From Candidatus Omnitrophota bacterium (GTDB taxonomy: Bacteria > Omnitrophota > Gorgyraeia > Gygaellales > Profunditerraquicolaceae), in contig JAGOOP010000014.1 in assembly GCA_017992455.1 (NCBI GenBank), positions 1-34,259 of the forward strand: a DNA stretch of 34,259 nt, read 5' to 3'. Under the pieces are notes generated by a model. The model made no database searches and had not been told where the DNA came from. It saw nothing but the letters and a program-made list of their open reading frames with translations. A program made the position numbers and the translations under genes. This document shows positions 1-6,560 of the stretch, in pieces. Every line of letters starts with the position of its first letter. Positions within the stretch are counted from its first letter, which is position 1.

Positions 1-60
1 CCGGTCCCTGCGCGGTACGTATACGTGGTCGCTCCGGTCCCGGGGAAAACAACATGCTGA
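1..60 (+). CDS. Possible 3' end of an upstream gene
   Basis: Frame 1 is open from the window edge to a TGA at 58-60 and gives only 19 residues, ending in VVAPVPGKTTC. The stop overlaps the ATG at 54 of the next gene, the kind of junction seen at many other places in this window, which is the main reason to suspect a real upstream gene. The fragment is too short to assign to a family, and the other two forward frames are also open here, so this remains tentative. Confidence 0.25.
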   Translation, partial: PVPARYVYVVAPVPGKTTC

Positions 61-422
61 TCCGCCGTTTGAAGGAATGCCCCGAATTCATCGCCGGCGA
101 CGGGTCTATTCTGCGCGAACTGCTTCACGCGGACAAAGGGCCGTTCGCGTTCCGTTACAGCCTCGCGCATGCCCGCGTGAAGCCGGGCGCGGCGACCGCC
201 CCGCACGCGTTAAAGACGTCGGAGGTTTATTATATCCTCGAAGGCCGCGGCCGCATGCATATCGGGGGAGAATCCTCGGTTGTTTCCGCAGGCGATGCCA
301 TTGTGATCCCGCCGCGCGCCGTGCAGTATATCGTCAACACCGGTGCGGCGGACCTCGTTTTTCTGTGCATCGTTGACCCTGCGTGGAAGAAAGAAGATGA
401 ATCCATCGGGGAAACGGCGTAA
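54..422 (+). CDS. Cupin-domain protein
   Basis: A 122-residue single-domain cupin. Motif 1 is recognisable around residues 45-65 (PGAATAPHALKTSEVYYIL, then EGRGRMHIGGE) and motif 2 around residues 79-96 (GDAIVIPPRAVQYIVNTG). The family folds into a beta-barrel that often holds one metal and serves as an enzyme or a sensor of small ligands; the substrate cannot be read from sequence. The metal site looks incomplete: the second histidine of the usual HxH is a leucine, and the motif 2 histidine is a glutamine, so metal binding may be altered or absent. The ATG at 54 is preceded by a modest GGGGA. A promoter follows the gene, so it probably ends a transcription unit. Family confident, function unknown. 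Confidence 0.85.
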   Translation: MLIRRLKECPEFIAGDGSILRELLHADKGPFAFRYSLAHARVKPGAATAPHALKTSEVYYILEGRGRMHIGGESSVVSAGDAIVIPPRAVQYIVNTGAADLVFLCIVDPAWKKEDESIGETA

Positions 423-440
423 AAATTCTTTACAAAGATA

Positions 441-468
441 TTGACATTGCGGGCGGTTTTAATATAAT
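441..468 (+). promoter_or_regulatory. Sigma-70-type promoter of the AdoMet decarboxylase gene
   Basis: A perfect TTGACA at 441-446 and a perfect TATAAT at 463-468 are separated by 16 bases, in a locally AT-rich patch between two genes. The predicted transcription start, about seven bases past the -10 box, is at or within a base or two of the ATG at 475, so the mRNA would be leaderless or nearly so. Confidence 0.75.
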
Positions 469-474
469 AAATCC

Positions 475-918
475 ATGCCAAAGGAAATGACGATCGACAG
501 CATCGTTGCGGAACGGCCGGTTCGCCTGCAAAAGCAGCGCAAGACGCAGGCTTTCGGGTACGAACTTCTGCTCGATCTGTACGATTGCAAAAAAGGCGCA
601 TGCGACGACCTGGCGTTATGTTATAAATTCCTTGACGAATGCGTGCCGTACCTGGGCATGGAGAAGCAGGCGCCGCCGAGCATATTCTTCACCGACGCGA
701 GCCGGTTCCCGGACAAGGCCGGGTTATCGGGCTGGGTGCCGCTTGTCGAAAGCTCGATCGTCATTCATACGCTCAGCGTCAAAGATTATATCTCCATCGA
801 CGTATATTGCTGCAAGGAATTCGATATAGAAAAGGCAAAAGAGTTCGCGCGCAGGTTTTTTTCTCCGGGGCGCATGGATGCCCAGTATGTTCTGCGCGGC
901 CTCGATTATTACCGGTAA
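475..918 (+). CDS. speD: S-adenosylmethionine decarboxylase (SpeD/SpeH class)
   Basis: Pyruvoyl enzyme that decarboxylates S-adenosylmethionine to supply aminopropyl groups for spermidine synthesis. The 147 residues match the small bacterial class. The self-cleavage site is ES at 92-93, with S93 the predicted pyruvoyl precursor; H98 and C113 lie 5 and 20 residues downstream, the same spacing as Ser63, His68 and Cys83 of the Thermotoga maritima enzyme. The residue after the cleavage serine is usually His and is Ser here (ESSIVIHT), a small departure. An in-frame ATG at 487 is an alternative start, but AAGGA at 481-485 is only one base from it, too close to act as a normal ribosome site; the promoter position fits leaderless translation from 475. 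No spermidine synthase gene is in the window. Confidence 0.8.
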   Translation: MPKEMTIDSIVAERPVRLQKQRKTQAFGYELLLDLYDCKKGACDDLALCYKFLDECVPYLGMEKQAPPSIFFTDASRFPDKAGLSGWVPLVESSIVIHTLSVKDYISIDVYCCKEFDIEKAKEFARRFFSPGRMDAQYVLRGLDYYR

Positions 919-933
919 GAAAGTCCGTCCTTA

Positions 934-1296
934 ATGGAAAAGATAGATTGCAATAAGTGTCCGCAGCAAAGCACGTGCTGTCAGACCGGCGCGTGGATAG
1001 ACCTCGAAGAAGCGAAACGGATACTCAACTCGGGACATACATTCCCGGGTTGTTTTTTTGAGTTCGAGAAAGATGATGATTATCCCTCGGGTTTCCGCGT
1101 CGGCACCAGCCTCGGCGATAATCCCTGCACGTTCCTTACCGAAGACGGGCTGTGTTCCATCCATAAAGTCAGCTATGACTTGAAGCCGGCTTCCTGCAAA
1201 GCGTTCCCTCTGGAAAAAGGCAAACCGGCCCCGTACCTCGACGAATTGTGCTATCTGATCAGCAAGAATAATCCGCTGCAAAAAACCAAGGTCTGA
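934..1296 (+). CDS. YkgJ-family cysteine-cluster protein
   Basis: A 120-residue protein that opens with a cysteine cluster (CNKCPQQSTCCQ, residues 6-17) and has further cysteines in CFFEF, NPCTF, LCSIH and SCKAFPLE. This is the pattern of the YkgJ/UPF0153 family, proposed to bind zinc or an iron-sulfur centre; its biochemical role is not established. The C-x-A-F-P segment near residue 90 is typical of the family. The start ATG has no strong ribosome site (GAAAG at a distance). It lies 15 bases after the decarboxylase gene and is probably co-transcribed with it. Confidence 0.75.
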   Translation: MEKIDCNKCPQQSTCCQTGAWIDLEEAKRILNSGHTFPGCFFEFEKDDDYPSGFRVGTSLGDNPCTFLTEDGLCSIHKVSYDLKPASCKAFPLEKGKPAPYLDELCYLISKNNPLQKTKV

Positions 1297-1317
1297 GGCG
1301 GATATCCGTTCAGGCAT

Positions 1318-1821
1318 ATGCACAAAATAACCGCGTCCTTCTTCATATGGTTCTGTGTCTGCGCGCCGGCGGCGTGTGCGCAGATCGGCGGCTCTGTCGA
1401 GGGTTTCAAGACAGGGAAATTCGCGCTCGCCGAAGGGTTCAATCTCCACGGCTCCTACCTGATCACCGACGATCCCGTGCACCAGGGCAGATATGCATAT
1501 AACTTTTTTACCGCAGACAACAGGTACCGGATCCAGCTCATCGCGGATAAAAAGGGGAGAAACATCGTTTTCGAGTATTTTTTCTATCCCGCAGACGATG
1601 ACCCGATGGCTGCGATGAAAGACGGCTCTATCGCCATTGCGTTCGTCTCTCAGGCCTCGGGCACGGAGGTCGGGCCTGAGGAATTCGTCTCCCTCGTGTC
1701 CGAAGCCAACCGCGGACGCCCGAACATCAAATTCACGAAGATCATCAAAAGATATACCGTTAGCATGACGCGCCACGATACCGACATACTCAAGGGCTGG
1801 AGCATCGGCATTCGCAGATAG
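1318..1821 (+). CDS. Exported protein of unknown function
   Basis: 167 residues. The first 20 form a plausible Sec signal peptide: MHK, a hydrophobic stretch (ITASFFIWFCVCAPAA) and an A-x-A-like cleavage site before QIGG. The mature part is predicted to be mostly beta (alternating hydrophobic stretches such as RYRIQLIADKKGRNIVFEYF). I do not recognise a family. It ends two bases before the adenine glycosylase gene, and both are likely in the same transcript. Start codon choice rests on the signal peptide, since only a weak CAGG precedes the ATG. Confidence 0.7.
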   Translation: MHKITASFFIWFCVCAPAACAQIGGSVEGFKTGKFALAEGFNLHGSYLITDDPVHQGRYAYNFFTADNRYRIQLIADKKGRNIVFEYFFYPADDDPMAAMKDGSIAIAFVSQASGTEVGPEEFVSLVSEANRGRPNIKFTKIIKRYTVSMTRHDTDILKGWSIGIRR

Positions 1822-1823
1822 CT

Positions 1824-2630
1824 ATGGTTTCAACGGCTTCTTTCCGCAGGGTTGTGTACGGCTATTATAAGAAGAACAGGCGCGATATGCCCTGGCGCAG
1901 GACGCATGACCCGTACCGCATCCTGGTATCGGAGATCATGCTGCAGCAGACACAGGTCAGCCGGGTGACGGAAAAGTATCGCGAATTCATCCGCGCGTTC
2001 CCGACGATCAGGTCGCTTGCGCGCGCGCCGCTGCAGGATATATTGAAGGTCTGGCAGGGGCTCGGGTATAACCGGCGTGCGCTTCTTTTGCAGAAGCTGG
2101 CGCGCATCGTAGTCTCGCAATATGAAGGCAGGGTCCCGGATGAACGGTCCGTTTTGCGCAAGCTGCCGGGCATTGGCGACGCCACTGCCGGAGCGCTGTG
2201 CGCGTTCGCGTTCGATAAGCCCGTTGCGTTCATCGAAACGAACATCAGGGCCGCATACATACATCACTTTTTCAGGAACCGCACAAAAGTGAGCGACAGC
2301 GAGCTTATGCCGCTGGCGGCGCGGACGATCGATGCAGCGCATCCGCGCGAATGGTATTACGCTTTGATGGATTACGGCTCGTATCTGAAACGCGTTTCGG
2401 CAAATCCGGCGCGCCGGAGCAGCCATTACGCAAAACAAGCCCGTTTTGAAGGTTCAGACCGCCAGGTTCGCGGCCGCATCCTGAAGATATTGCTTTCGGC
2501 ATCGCCGGCGACTGTGCGGGATCTGTGCGCGTTCACCGGCGCGGACAGAGCGCGCTGCAACAGGATCGTGACAGGCCTGTGCAAAGACGGGTTGATCAAG
2601 CGCCGAGGTGCTGTATGTATGATCGCCTGA
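1824..2630 (+). CDS. MutY-like adenine DNA glycosylase lacking Fe-S cluster and Nudix domain
   Basis: Helix-hairpin-helix GPD superfamily glycosylase, by similarity an enzyme removing adenine mispaired with 8-oxoguanine. Seen: MPWRRTHDPYRILVSEIML at 22-40 with catalytic-type E37 followed by QQTQV, exactly as in MutY; hairpin LPGIGDATAGAL at 114-125; and the region that carries the second catalytic acid, which here reads FIETNIR with E138 where MutY has Asp. The Fe-S loop (four cysteines in MutY and Nth) is absent, replaced by NPARRSSHYAKQ and FEGSDRQVRG. At 268 residues it also lacks the Nudix-like C-terminal domain; the last 60 residues look like a winged helix. I recall similar Fe-S-free relatives in candidate phyla. 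Strict MutY activity is inference. Confidence 0.8.
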   Translation: MVSTASFRRVVYGYYKKNRRDMPWRRTHDPYRILVSEIMLQQTQVSRVTEKYREFIRAFPTIRSLARAPLQDILKVWQGLGYNRRALLLQKLARIVVSQYEGRVPDERSVLRKLPGIGDATAGALCAFAFDKPVAFIETNIRAAYIHHFFRNRTKVSDSELMPLAARTIDAAHPREWYYALMDYGSYLKRVSANPARRSSHYAKQARFEGSDRQVRGRILKILLSASPATVRDLCAFTGADRARCNRIVTGLCKDGLIKRRGAVCMIA

Positions 2631-3406
2631 GGATATGCGTTGCGGCCGGGATCATCGCCGCGTGTTCCGTCGCTGCGGCAGCGGCCGCGGCCGGCCTTGA
2701 ATTACGCATGATAAAGATAGCCCGCGGCAACGGCGCGTCCATCTGTTCGACCGCGCAGTCTGCGCTCAGCCCGGACGGCAAGATGTCGTTCGACAGCCGG
2801 ACCTCGACGCTGGTCGTGGTGGACAGGCCCGATTACCTGCCGCATATCGAGGAACTCGTCGCTTCACTTGACGTCAAGGCGCCCATGGTCAGGATGGCCG
2901 TGCGCGTTATGGAGGTTACGGATGAGTTCGTCAGCGCGGCAGGGATCCGTTCGGCCCAGCTTATCTTTCCGCGCGGCTCGTTTTCCCGCGTGCAGGGGCT
3001 GATCGATTCAAGGACCGGCGCATCGACCCGGTCCGAGATGACGCTGACTGCCGCGAGCGGCGCTCCTGCGCAGCTGCAGGTGAGCAGGGAAGCGCTGTAC
3101 GGCACAGCCGCGGTCGATGGCCCCGGCGGCGCGGTTACATATGTCCGGAGGCGGCAGACCGGCGATTTCCTGGATGTGCTGCCGGTGGCCAACTATGACA
3201 ATACCGTGACCATCAAGATCATGCCCCGGCGATCGACCGTCGATGAGCAGGGAGAAATATCGGAGAGTTCCGTGCTGACGCAGGTAACGCTGCACAGCGG
3301 GGATACGCTGGCGATCGGCGGCCTGACGACCCGGACCGAAGGGCAGAAAAGCGCCCGGTCAAGCCGCCGCACCATGATGTTCCTCACCGCCGACATCCTT
3401 TATTGA
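2615..3406 (+). CDS. Short secretin-like exported protein
   Basis: 263 residues from the ATG at 2615, chosen because GAGGTG sits just upstream (2605-2610) and because a signal peptide follows ([20 protein letters not shown], then an alanine run). The gene starts inside the end of the glycosylase gene (16-base overlap). Residues about 30-100 resemble an N1-type secretin domain ([20 protein letters not shown]), and the C-terminal half carries secretin hallmarks: [14 protein letters not shown], a TVTIKIMPR strand and [13 protein letters not shown]. Full secretins form outer-membrane pores and are usually over 400 residues; this one appears to have only a reduced secretin domain. No pilus or type II secretion genes are adjacent, so a pore role is uncertain. 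Confidence 0.7.
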   Translation: MYDRLRICVAAGIIAACSVAAAAAAAGLELRMIKIARGNGASICSTAQSALSPDGKMSFDSRTSTLVVVDRPDYLPHIEELVASLDVKAPMVRMAVRVMEVTDEFVSAAGIRSAQLIFPRGSFSRVQGLIDSRTGASTRSEMTLTAASGAPAQLQVSREALYGTAAVDGPGGAVTYVRRRQTGDFLDVLPVANYDNTVTIKIMPRRSTVDEQGEISESSVLTQVTLHSGDTLAIGGLTTRTEGQKSARSSRRTMMFLTADILY

Positions 3407-3413
3407 TGTTGTC

Positions 3414-3941
3414 ATGACAAAGATCGAATGCGCCCTCGGCGATATAACAACCGTGCGCGTTGACGCGATCGTCAATGCGGCCAACACCACGCTTCTGGGC
3501 GGAGGCGGCGTTGACGGCGCCATCCATCGCGCAGCAGGGCCTCAACTGCTTGCCGAATGCAGGACGCTGGGCGGCTGCGAAACCGGCAATGCGAAGATCA
3601 CCAGAGGATACGGCCTGCCTGCGAAATTCGTCATCCACGCGGTCGGGCCTGTGTGGCGCGGCGGCACGCACGGGGAGGACCGGCTTCTTGCAGACGCCTA
3701 CGGCAATTCCCTGCGGCTTGCCGTCGAGCACGGCATTCAGAGCATCGCGTTCCCCGCCATATCGACCGGCGCATACCGGTTCCCGTTCGACTCCGCAGCT
3801 TCCATCGCGCTGTCAACGACGAAAGATTTCATTGAACGGAATCCTGCTGCGCTGGAACGCGTGATATTTATTTCGTTCTCCGACCGCGGTCACCAGGCCT
3901 ATCTGCGCCTTTGCAAGCAGTATTTCCCCTCATCGTGCTGA
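3414..3941 (+). CDS. Macro-domain protein (O-acetyl-ADP-ribose deacetylase type)
   Basis: 175 residues of a single macro domain of the MacroD/YmdB kind, which removes the acetyl group of O-acetyl-ADP-ribose and can hydrolyse ADP-ribose esters. Diagnostic features are the start [20 protein letters not shown], the [14 protein letters not shown] phosphate-binding loop (residues about 28-41), the IHAVGPVW segment and [13 protein letters not shown] near residue 115. The length is normal for the family. A sirtuin gene 1.6 kb downstream makes O-acetyl-ADP-ribose, so the two could belong to one chemistry, although they are not in one obvious operon. No clear ribosome site precedes the ATG. Confidence 0.9.
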   Translation: MTKIECALGDITTVRVDAIVNAANTTLLGGGGVDGAIHRAAGPQLLAECRTLGGCETGNAKITRGYGLPAKFVIHAVGPVWRGGTHGEDRLLADAYGNSLRLAVEHGIQSIAFPAISTGAYRFPFDSAASIALSTTKDFIERNPAALERVIFISFSDRGHQAYLRLCKQYFPSSC

Positions 3942-3962
3942 CCATATCCCTGTAAAGACTGA

Positions 3963-3991
3963 TTGAAATATTGCCCGTTTGGCTGTAAAAT
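3963..3991 (+). promoter_or_regulatory. Candidate promoter before the membrane-anchored protein gene
   Basis: TTGAAA at 3963-3968 and TAAAAT at 3986-3991, 17 bases apart, each one base from consensus. The predicted start of transcription is near 3998, only about seven bases before the ATG at 4005, so the AGGTG at 3995-3999 would be partly outside the transcript. This is a second near-leaderless arrangement in the window. Confidence 0.5.
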
Positions 3992-4004
3992 ATCAGGTGC
4001 CAAT

Positions 4005-4625
4005 ATGATACCGTCAGACGCCATACCAATAGCCGCGGCCGCGCTCATATGGATGTTTATTCTTGTCGACCTGTCAAACCGCACGCGAAAGGTCAGGCAA
4101 AAGCTTTTCCTTTTGAAACAGCAGGTCCCTGATTCAGTGCTCGCGGTTTTTTTCGTATCCTGCGGCCTCAAGGGCTCGGTATCGGGCGTTCCCTTTTCGA
4201 TAACGGTCACCCCCGGCGGCAACAGGTCAAGCCCGAAGATCGTCATCGCCTGTGCCCGCAAGACGCCGTTCAAGCTCGTGATCCTGCGCAATGAACCTCA
4301 ATCCGACTTTTTTGCCCGGCTGGCGCATATCCCTGTGCTGAGCGCGGTCAGGAAGACCAACGATCCGCATTTCGATACCCGTTTTTGCATCTATTCGCAT
4401 AATACGACGGACGTAACCGGATATTTTTATAACTCCGCCCGCAAGGCCGCGGTACAGAAAATATTCGATCTCGGATACACCGTGCTGGAATTCAAGGGCG
4501 CTGCGGTCACTGCCCGGAAACATGAATATGACGCGGAGCAGGACCTGCAGGCGGATGTCCTGAAAACAGCGCTTGATAAGGTCATCGTGCTTGCCAAAGG
4601 ATTCAATTCGGGAGCGGCGCAATGA
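4005..4625 (+). CDS. Membrane-anchored protein of unknown function
   Basis: 206 residues from the ATG at 4005; an in-frame TTG at 3963 is less likely because it lies in the -35 box. One N-terminal transmembrane segment (IPIAAAALIWMFILV, residues 7-21) is followed by a basic stretch (NRTRKVRQK), suggesting an inner-membrane anchor with a cytoplasmic C-terminal domain. The rest alternates beta and helix and contains no motif I recognise. The last codons overlap the start of the deaminase gene in an ATGA junction, so the two are translationally coupled. Confidence 0.65.
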   Translation: MIPSDAIPIAAAALIWMFILVDLSNRTRKVRQKLFLLKQQVPDSVLAVFFVSCGLKGSVSGVPFSITVTPGGNRSSPKIVIACARKTPFKLVILRNEPQSDFFARLAHIPVLSAVRKTNDPHFDTRFCIYSHNTTDVTGYFYNSARKAAVQKIFDLGYTVLEFKGAAVTARKHEYDAEQDLQADVLKTALDKVIVLAKGFNSGAAQ

Positions 4626-5101
4626 GCGATACGAACGGTGCGAAATTCATGGCGCTGGCTGTCAGGGAAGCGCGCAGGAACCTGATCTCGCTCGAGGGCG
4701 GACCGTTCGGCGCCTGCATCGTGAAGAACGGCAGGGTCGTTTCCGTCGGCAGGAATACCGTGTTGAAGGACGATGCCAGCTGTCATGCCGAGATAAACGC
4801 CATCCGCGCAGCGTCCCGGAAGCTGGGGACCTACGATCTTTCCGGCTGCCGCATATATTCGACGACCGAACCGTGCCCGATGTGCTTCAGCGCGATCCAT
4901 TGGGCGCGCATCGGCAGGGTGATCTACGGGACAACGATCGCCGACGCGCGCAGGATCGGGTTCAATGAACTCGCCATCAGCGCGCGGGCGATGAAGCGCG
5001 CGGGCAAGAGCCCGGTCAGGATAACAGCCGGTTTCCGTTGCGCGGAATGCCGCTCATTGTTCGACGATTGGCTGCGGCTGCCCGGCAGGAAGGTGTATTG
5101 A
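4622..5101 (+). CDS. Nucleoside/guanine deaminase (CDA superfamily)
   Basis: 159 residues with the zinc-dependent deaminase signature: H55-A-E57 (CHAEINAIR) and P-C85-P-M-C88 (TTEPCPMCFSAIHWARI). The region after the second motif (VIYGTTIADARRIGFNEL) resembles Bacillus GuaD guanine deaminase more than TadA, and the size is right for GuaD. The reaction would be guanine to xanthine in the cytosol, but base specificity cannot be settled by reading. It overlaps the preceding gene by four bases. Confidence 0.85.
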   Translation: MSDTNGAKFMALAVREARRNLISLEGGPFGACIVKNGRVVSVGRNTVLKDDASCHAEINAIRAASRKLGTYDLSGCRIYSTTEPCPMCFSAIHWARIGRVIYGTTIADARRIGFNELAISARAMKRAGKSPVRITAGFRCAECRSLFDDWLRLPGRKVY

Positions 5102-5114
5102 TCAAGGAGGTCGC

Positions 5115-5270
5115 ATGAAGATCGGCCATCTCGATGTGCAGATATTCAAGATCAAAAACCGCCGCGGCTATGCCGCCGTGTGCTGTGATCACCTGACCGA
5201 AGGCGGCACGCAGCAGGAAGCGTATGACCGCATGGTCAAGGCGATCCGGCGGACCGAGCGCAGGAAATAA
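5115..5270 (+). CDS. Small HicB-like protein, 51 residues
   Basis: The ATG is preceded by a strong AAGGAGG at 5104-5110, the best ribosome site in this part of the window, and a 51-codon frame follows to TAA. The protein has the rhythm of a HicB partial RNase H-like fold: a first beta strand (VQIFKIKNRRGYAAVCCDHL), then a turn and helix matching the HicB G-x-T-x-x-E-A pattern (EGGTQQEAYDRMVKAIRR). HicB proteins are usually antitoxins, but no HicA partner is adjacent. Coding status is well supported by the ribosome site and spacing; the HicB link is by pattern only. Confidence 0.65.
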   Translation: MKIGHLDVQIFKIKNRRGYAAVCCDHLTEGGTQQEAYDRMVKAIRRTERRK

Positions 5271-5292
5271 CGGGCAGGCAGGAGGCGGGTGC

Positions 5293-5529
5293 ATGAGGTA
5301 TATCATTGCGTGTATCGCGGTATGTTCGCTGGCCGCAGGCGTCGCGCTCATCAGAGCGCCGGCGCGCGCCGTCGAATTGCAGAAGCGGTTCTATCTGTCG
5401 ATCAACTGGCGCATGGAGCCGGTCGATTATGCCCGGGAGCTGCGCAATACGCGCGCAATGGGCGTATTCCTGATCGTGTTCGTTATCGCGTCCCTGTGCT
5501 ATGCTGCGGCGCGCGGGATCCTCCCGTGA
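5293..5529 (+). CDS. Small two-helix membrane protein
   Basis: 78 residues from the ATG at 5293, with AGGAGG at 5280-5285 seven bases upstream. Two transmembrane helices bracket a polar middle: residues 2-20 (RYIIACIAVCSLAAGVALI) and roughly 57-76 (MGVFLIVFVIASLCYAAARG). The centre reads FYLSINWRMEPVDYARELRN, a conserved-looking block I have seen in small membrane proteins of unknown role. Its stop overlaps the GTG start of the sirtuin gene. Confidence 0.65.
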   Translation: MRYIIACIAVCSLAAGVALIRAPARAVELQKRFYLSINWRMEPVDYARELRNTRAMGVFLIVFVIASLCYAAARGILP

Positions 5530-6311
5530 AGCCCGTTGGCGGATGCGGTATCGATAGAGATGCGATACGCAAGACCGCTTCGCTTTTGCGCAAAGCGCGC
5601 AGCGTGCTGTTCATAACGGGCGCGGGCATTTCGGCTGATTCCGGGCTGCCGACATACCGCGGCATCGGAGGGCTGTATAACGATCCGGCTACGGATGACG
5701 GCATCCCGATCGAAACCGCGCTTGCCGGCAGTACGCTTGCTTCTCATCCCGGGGTGACATGGAAGTATCTGGCGCAGATCGAGGAGCGCTGCCGCCATGC
5801 CCGGTTCAACAGGGCGCATGAGGTCATTGCCCTGGCGCAGGAGCGGTTCGACCGCGTGTGCGTGCTGACGCAGAATATCGACGGGTTCCATCAGGCCGCG
5901 GGGTCCGCCAATGTCATCGACATACACGGGGACCTGCACGATATTTATTGCACCGGGTGCGGCTGGAGGACGAGGGTCAGGGATTATTCCCGCATACGGA
6001 TCCCGCCAACGTGCCCGGATTGCGGCGCGATCGCCCGTCCCGATGTCGTTTTCTTCGGCGAAACGCTCGCCCCGGAAAAATACGAGCGCCTGACGCGCCA
6101 GTGCCGCGAAGGGTTCGACGCGTATTTTTCCGTCGGGACAACGAGCGTGTTCCCGTATATCGCCGGGCCGGTCGTCGAGGCCGCCCGGGCGCGGAAGCCC
6201 GTTGTCGAGATCAATCCCGGCGATACGGCTGTGTCCGGATATGCCGGCATACGCCTGCGCGCGGGCGCGGCAGCCGCGCTTGACGCCGTATGGAGCGCAT
6301 ATACCGCATAG
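5526..6311 (+). CDS. NAD-dependent protein deacylase, Sir2 family
   Basis: 261 residues from a GTG at 5526 that overlaps the preceding TGA. The reaction removes acyl groups from lysines using NAD+, giving nicotinamide and O-acyl-ADP-ribose. Motifs in order: GAGISADSGLPTYRG at 32-46 (NAD binding), TQNIDGFH at 115-122, catalytic H134 in IDIHGDLHD, and a zinc site with C142, C145, C163 and C166. The length is typical of bacterial sirtuins. The frame is open further upstream, but those residues read as out-of-frame translation of the small membrane gene, so the GTG is preferred. Confidence 0.9.
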   Translation: MKPVGGCGIDRDAIRKTASLLRKARSVLFITGAGISADSGLPTYRGIGGLYNDPATDDGIPIETALAGSTLASHPGVTWKYLAQIEERCRHARFNRAHEVIALAQERFDRVCVLTQNIDGFHQAAGSANVIDIHGDLHDIYCTGCGWRTRVRDYSRIRIPPTCPDCGAIARPDVVFFGETLAPEKYERLTRQCREGFDAYFSVGTTSVFPYIAGPVVEAARARKPVVEINPGDTAVSGYAGIRLRAGAAAALDAVWSAYTA

Positions 6312-6314
6312 GAT

Positions 6315-6560
6315 GTGATAGATATGATACAAAAATGCCCCGGTCAGGATTCCCGGAACCTGAAAGTCGAGATCGTCAGGTGCCCCGCGTGCGGATATAA
6401 GGTCGAGATATTTTCCGATGAATTGCGCGTTCGGTGCCCCCGGTGCAAACGGTCCGTGATGCGAGAGAAACTTCCTTCATGCCTGGACTGGTGCCCGTAT
6501 GCCAGGGAATGCATGCGCGGCCCTGACCGGTACGGCGGCAGAGAAAGGAAACAGCCATGA
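6315..6560 (+). CDS. Zinc-ribbon protein of unknown function
   Basis: 81 residues from GTG 6315, or 78 from ATG 6324. Two CxxC pairs (CPACGYKVEIF and RCPRCKRSVM) form a likely zinc ribbon, followed by a second cysteine group (PSCLDWCPYARECMRG). The PSCLDWCxYAxEC phrase looks familiar from other uncultured bacteria, but I know no function for it. It begins three bases after the sirtuin stop and ends in an ATGA overlap with the next gene, so it sits inside a polycistronic unit. Confidence 0.65.
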   Translation: MIDMIQKCPGQDSRNLKVEIVRCPACGYKVEIFSDELRVRCPRCKRSVMREKLPSCLDWCPYARECMRGPDRYGGRERKQP

